A DNA stretch of 35,126 bases from Anaerolineaceae bacterium UBA4781 (GTDB lineage Bacteria; Chloroflexota; Anaerolineae; Anaerolineales; Anaerolineaceae). The DNA lies in contig DHHD01000096.1 of NCBI GenBank assembly GCA_002403105.1, positions 1 to 35,126 of the forward strand, in the 5' to 3' direction. The notes under the pieces were generated by a model, which saw only the letters and a program-made list of their open reading frames with translations, was not told the DNA's origin and did not search any database. Positions 32,858 through 35,126 of the stretch are shown piece by piece. The stretch's first letter is position 1. Each line of letters opens with the position of its first letter. The position numbers were made by a program, and so were the translations under genes.

Positions 32858-34768
32858 CTAGCTTTCGTCTTCCAGACCCCAATCGCTATCACCGCGTTTG
32901 TGTTTCTTTTTAACGAGGGTCAAATCTCGGTCGGGATCATACTCGATTTCTTGGAATTTTCTTTTCTTTTTCTTCTTATCGTCTTTATCAGTTGAATCTT
33001 CTTGTTCTTCATCTTCAAAAGACTTGCCATTGATTTTTTGTGTTTCAATTTTGAACATCTCTTCAAAAGAAAGTTCGTTATCTTTGGGTTTCTCTGTTTC
33101 AGATTCTGCAGTTTTCTCAGGTTCTGCTTCTCCCATTTCAGAAACGGATTCAGGGATTTCAACTACTACCTCTGCTCCTGCCGTTTCTGTTTCAATTTGC
33201 TCAACTGCAGGTTCGACAATTTCTTCTGTAATTTCTGCCTCAATGGGTGCAGGTTCCGGTTCGGCGGGAATAAATTGAGAAAGATCCTCCACAACTTCCT
33301 CGATCTTTTTCAATGTCTTGGGTCCAATACCGGGTAAACCTAAAATGGAATCAGGATTAGTCTTATATTCCAGAGCCAGATCACCTAAATTCTGAATACC
33401 ACTTTCACCCAGAATAGTGAGAACGCTTTGTGGAAGGATATCCTCATTCAACGTTACATTGAACGCGGGTTTTGGAATAGTTTGCAGGGCTTCTTGAACG
33501 ACCTTCTCGCGCGCTGCGATGATCTCTTGTCTCTCTGCGTAAAGGCCTCTTTCCATCAGATCAACAAATTTTGCCAGCGTATCATAATCTTCCATGTTCA
33601 AGATACGACCTTCGGTCTTGCGAGCCATGATCTCTTCGGCTTTTGCTGCTTCATTCTGGAAAAGTTCAGCTTTTTCAGCAAATCTCTCTTCATTTTGCAG
33701 TGCGAACAGCCAATCTGAAACTGCTTCAGAGAGGCTCTTGATATCAATTCTCCATCCTGTTAACCGGGCAGCCAAACGCGCGTTTTGTCCATCGCGACCA
33801 ATAGCAAGAGAAAGCTGATCTTCAGGAACAACAACCAGGGCTGTTTTTGCTTCGCTGCTGGTTTCGTTGAGATAAACACCATTCACACGTGCCGGGCTGA
33901 GTGCTTTGGCAATGTAAATACGCGGATCTTTGTTCCATTCGATAACGTCGATTTTTTCATCATGGAGTTCACGCACAATGGCTTGAATGCGAACCCCACG
34001 CTGCCCTACACATGCACCAACCGGATCAATGCCTTGCTGGGTGGCAGAAACTGCCACTTTGGCGCGCTGACCAGGTTCGCGTGCGATGGAGCGTATTTCA
34101 ACGATTCCGTGGAAGATCTCAGGAACTTCATTTTCTAGAAGTCTACGCAAAAAATCGCGGTGTGTTCTGGAGAGGATGATCTGTGGGCCACGCGGTGAGT
34201 CCTTCACTTCGGCAACCAGAGCGCGCACGCGATCATGGATGCGGAAACGTTCAAAGGAGATCATCTCTTTACGCGGCATGGTGCCTTCGGCTTTCATTTC
34301 CAATCCGATGGTCAATCCATGTGAACCGGTAGCCTGAACAACACCGCTGATGATCTCACCGATTTGCTTTGCGTAATAATCCAACTGCATCTGTCTTTCA
34401 GCTTCGCGTATCTTTTGTTGAATGACCTGTCGGGCAGTTTGGGCAGCTACACGCCCAAAATTCTCGGGTGTGCTTTCAACGAGTACCATATCACCAAGAT
34501 TTGCATTTGCATCATATTCTCGAGCAACATCAAGAACAACTTCAGTCCGGTCATCTTGCACGCTTTGTACTACTTCTTTTTCTGCGAAAATTCGGAATTC
34601 ACCTTTATCAAGATCAATTTTCGCGACAACCTGTTGAGCTGTGGATGCGTTTAAAGATTTGCGATAAGCCGAAACCATCGCAGATTCAAGCGCATGATAG
34701 ATGACTTCTTTTGGAAGCCCCTTCTCTTCGAGCACTTCATTGAAGGCCAGAATGATTTCATTCTTCAT
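32858..34768 (-). CDS. nusA: Transcription termination/antitermination factor NusA with long charged C-terminal tail
   Basis: 636 residues; core NusA is ~340-500. Order: N-terminal RNA-polymerase-binding domain (~1-130), S1 domain (~135-200), two KH domains (~200-345, with VGACVGQRGVRIQAI and LAIGRDGQNARLAARL), a linker helix, and one helix-hairpin-helix repeat (LGLPGIGPKTLKKIEEV) ending near 500. The last ~135 residues are highly acidic, then KKKKKRKFQEIEYDPDRD and a basic/acidic end. NusA controls pausing, termination and rRNA antitermination. It starts the leftward cluster and is divergent from a GH13 gene. No rimP gene lies upstream. Confidence 0.92.
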   Translation of the reverse strand: MKNEIILAFNEVLEEKGLPKEVIYHALESAMVSAYRKSLNASTAQQVVAKIDLDKGEFRIFAEKEVVQSVQDDRTEVVLDVAREYDANANLGDMVLVESTPENFGRVAAQTARQVIQQKIREAERQMQLDYYAKQIGEIISGVVQATGSHGLTIGLEMKAEGTMPRKEMISFERFRIHDRVRALVAEVKDSPRGPQIILSRTHRDFLRRLLENEVPEIFHGIVEIRSIAREPGQRAKVAVSATQQGIDPVGACVGQRGVRIQAIVRELHDEKIDVIEWNKDPRIYIAKALSPARVNGVYLNETSSEAKTALVVVPEDQLSLAIGRDGQNARLAARLTGWRIDIKSLSEAVSDWLFALQNEERFAEKAELFQNEAAKAEEIMARKTEGRILNMEDYDTLAKFVDLMERGLYAERQEIIAAREKVVQEALQTIPKPAFNVTLNEDILPQSVLTILGESGIQNLGDLALEYKTNPDSILGLPGIGPKTLKKIEEVVEDLSQFIPAEPEPAPIEAEITEEIVEPAVEQIETETAGAEVVVEIPESVSEMGEAEPEKTAESETEKPKDNELSFEEMFKIETQKINGKSFEDEEQEDSTDKDDKKKKKRKFQEIEYDPDRDLTLVKKKHKRGDSDWGLEDES

Positions 34769-34809
34769 GACTTTTACTCTCCACTTTGATTACTCTAATA
34801 ATACGAAGA

Positions 34810-34830
34810 AAAGTGGGGGTTGCCCACTTT
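34810..34830 (-). promoter_or_regulatory. Hairpin in the nusA leader
   Basis: On the nusA strand AAAGTGGG pairs with CCCACTTT around a five-base loop, 42 bases before the start. There is no T-tract directly after it, so it may be an mRNA-stabilising or regulatory hairpin rather than an attenuator. Confidence 0.45.
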
Positions 34831-34866
34831 CCGGTATTTACAACGATGCTGGAACTAACAAAACAA

Positions 34867-34895
34867 ATTCTATCATGTTTTTTTCGGGGGAGCAA
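34867..34895 (-). promoter_or_regulatory. Possible sigma-A-type promoter for the nusA operon
   Basis: On the minus strand TAGAAT (34872-34867) is a good -10, preceded at 17 bases by TTGCTC (34895-34890), a poor -35. Its output would start about 90 bases before nusA and include the leader hairpin. Confidence 0.35.
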
Positions 34896-34922
34896 GTTTT
34901 TATTTTTTGTTTTTCTCCTTTA

Positions 34923-34949
34923 TTGTCATCCACTGGCTTGATTTATAAT
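34923..34949 (+). promoter_or_regulatory. Possible promoter for the GH13 gene
   Basis: A perfect TATAAT at 34944-34949 is preceded by TTGTCA at 34923-34928 with a short 15-base spacer. Transcription would begin about 15 bases before the GH13 start. Confidence 0.45.
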
Positions 34950-34971
34950 GTAGAGAAAAGCGAGGGAAAAC

Positions 34972-35126
34972 ATGGAAAAATATTTATGGTGGCGCGATGG
35001 TGTGATCTATCAAATTTACCCTCGTTCTTTTATGGATTTAAATGCAGATGAGATAGGGGATCTTCCTGGAATTATTAGCAAGTTAGATTATTTACAGGAT
35101 CTGGGAATTGATGCGATCTGGCTGTC
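34972..35126 (+). CDS. GH13 alpha-glucosidase/alpha-amylase family protein, 5' part only
   Basis: 51 codons are present before the window ends. The ATG at 34972 follows GAGGGA. The visible sequence WWRDGVIYQIYPRSF, then GDLPGIISKLDYLQDLGIDAIWL is the conserved opening of GH13 enzymes of the oligo-1,6-glucosidase/alpha-glucosidase/trehalose-6-phosphate hydrolase group (strand 1 and helix 1 of the barrel). There is no signal peptide, so it is probably cytoplasmic. Specificity cannot be judged without the rest. It is divergent from nusA. Confidence 0.88.
   Translation, partial: MEKYLWWRDGVIYQIYPRSFMDLNADEIGDLPGIISKLDYLQDLGIDAIWL

Overview
The window looks like chromosomal DNA of a bacterium from the phylum Chloroflexota, probably class Anaerolineae. 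This is inferred from style and content: proline/threonine (TPTPTP) linkers in envelope proteins, a duplicated ThyX, an ATP-cone nucleoside kinase, a short IF-2, a degenerate DNA-methylase-like protein, and moderate GC with AT-rich accessory stretches. No rRNA, tRNA, CRISPR array or insertion sequence was found.

Layout. (1) 1-4201: a family-2 glycosyltransferase, a GNAT/YoaP-type protein and an RlmD/RumA-type 23S rRNA methyltransferase, separated by long AT-rich spacers. (2) 4202-7162: a small accessory islet with a decayed acetyltransferase remnant, an intact GNAT acetyltransferase, an AbiEi/AbiEii toxin-antitoxin pair preceded by two striking palindromes, and a ferritin-like gene with its own terminator. 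(3) 7299-16174: an envelope region. It holds a CBM9-like lipoprotein, then a leftward series (degenerate amidase, membrane TPR L,D-transpeptidase, Tat-type L,D-transpeptidase, a small conserved protein, a thioredoxin-TPR protein). Divergent from these is a 1221-residue class A penicillin-binding protein with a complete AMMECR1 domain fused to its N-terminus. (4) 16313-18330: ptsH-ptsI, bounded by terminators. (5) 18381-24049: a DNA-methylase-like protein on the minus strand, then a rightward run of a glycerophosphodiester phosphodiesterase, two unrecognised proteins and a formyltransferase. (6) 34768-24056, leftward: a translation/RNA gene run nusA-ylxR-infB-rbfA-nrnA-truB-ribF-thyX, then an ATP-cone uridine-kinase-like protein and a 2H phosphoesterase. 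(7) From 34972, divergent from nusA, the 5' end of a GH13 alpha-glucosidase/amylase runs off the right edge.

How the genes fit together. Region 3 has the parts for polymerising peptidoglycan (GT51 plus transpeptidase), making 3-3 type crosslinks (two YkuD enzymes) and remodelling or sensing wall (the amidase-like protein). Region 6 is the classic nusA-infB cluster extended by FAD synthesis (RibF) directly overlapped with FAD-dependent thymidylate synthase. It lacks the rimP gene that usually precedes nusA.

Most interesting items: the AMMECR1-PBP fusion, the ThyX whose two halves keep complementary parts of the signature motif, the AbiE operator-like palindromes, the methylase-like protein with eroded catalytic motifs, and the unrecognised gene trio ending in a formyltransferase.
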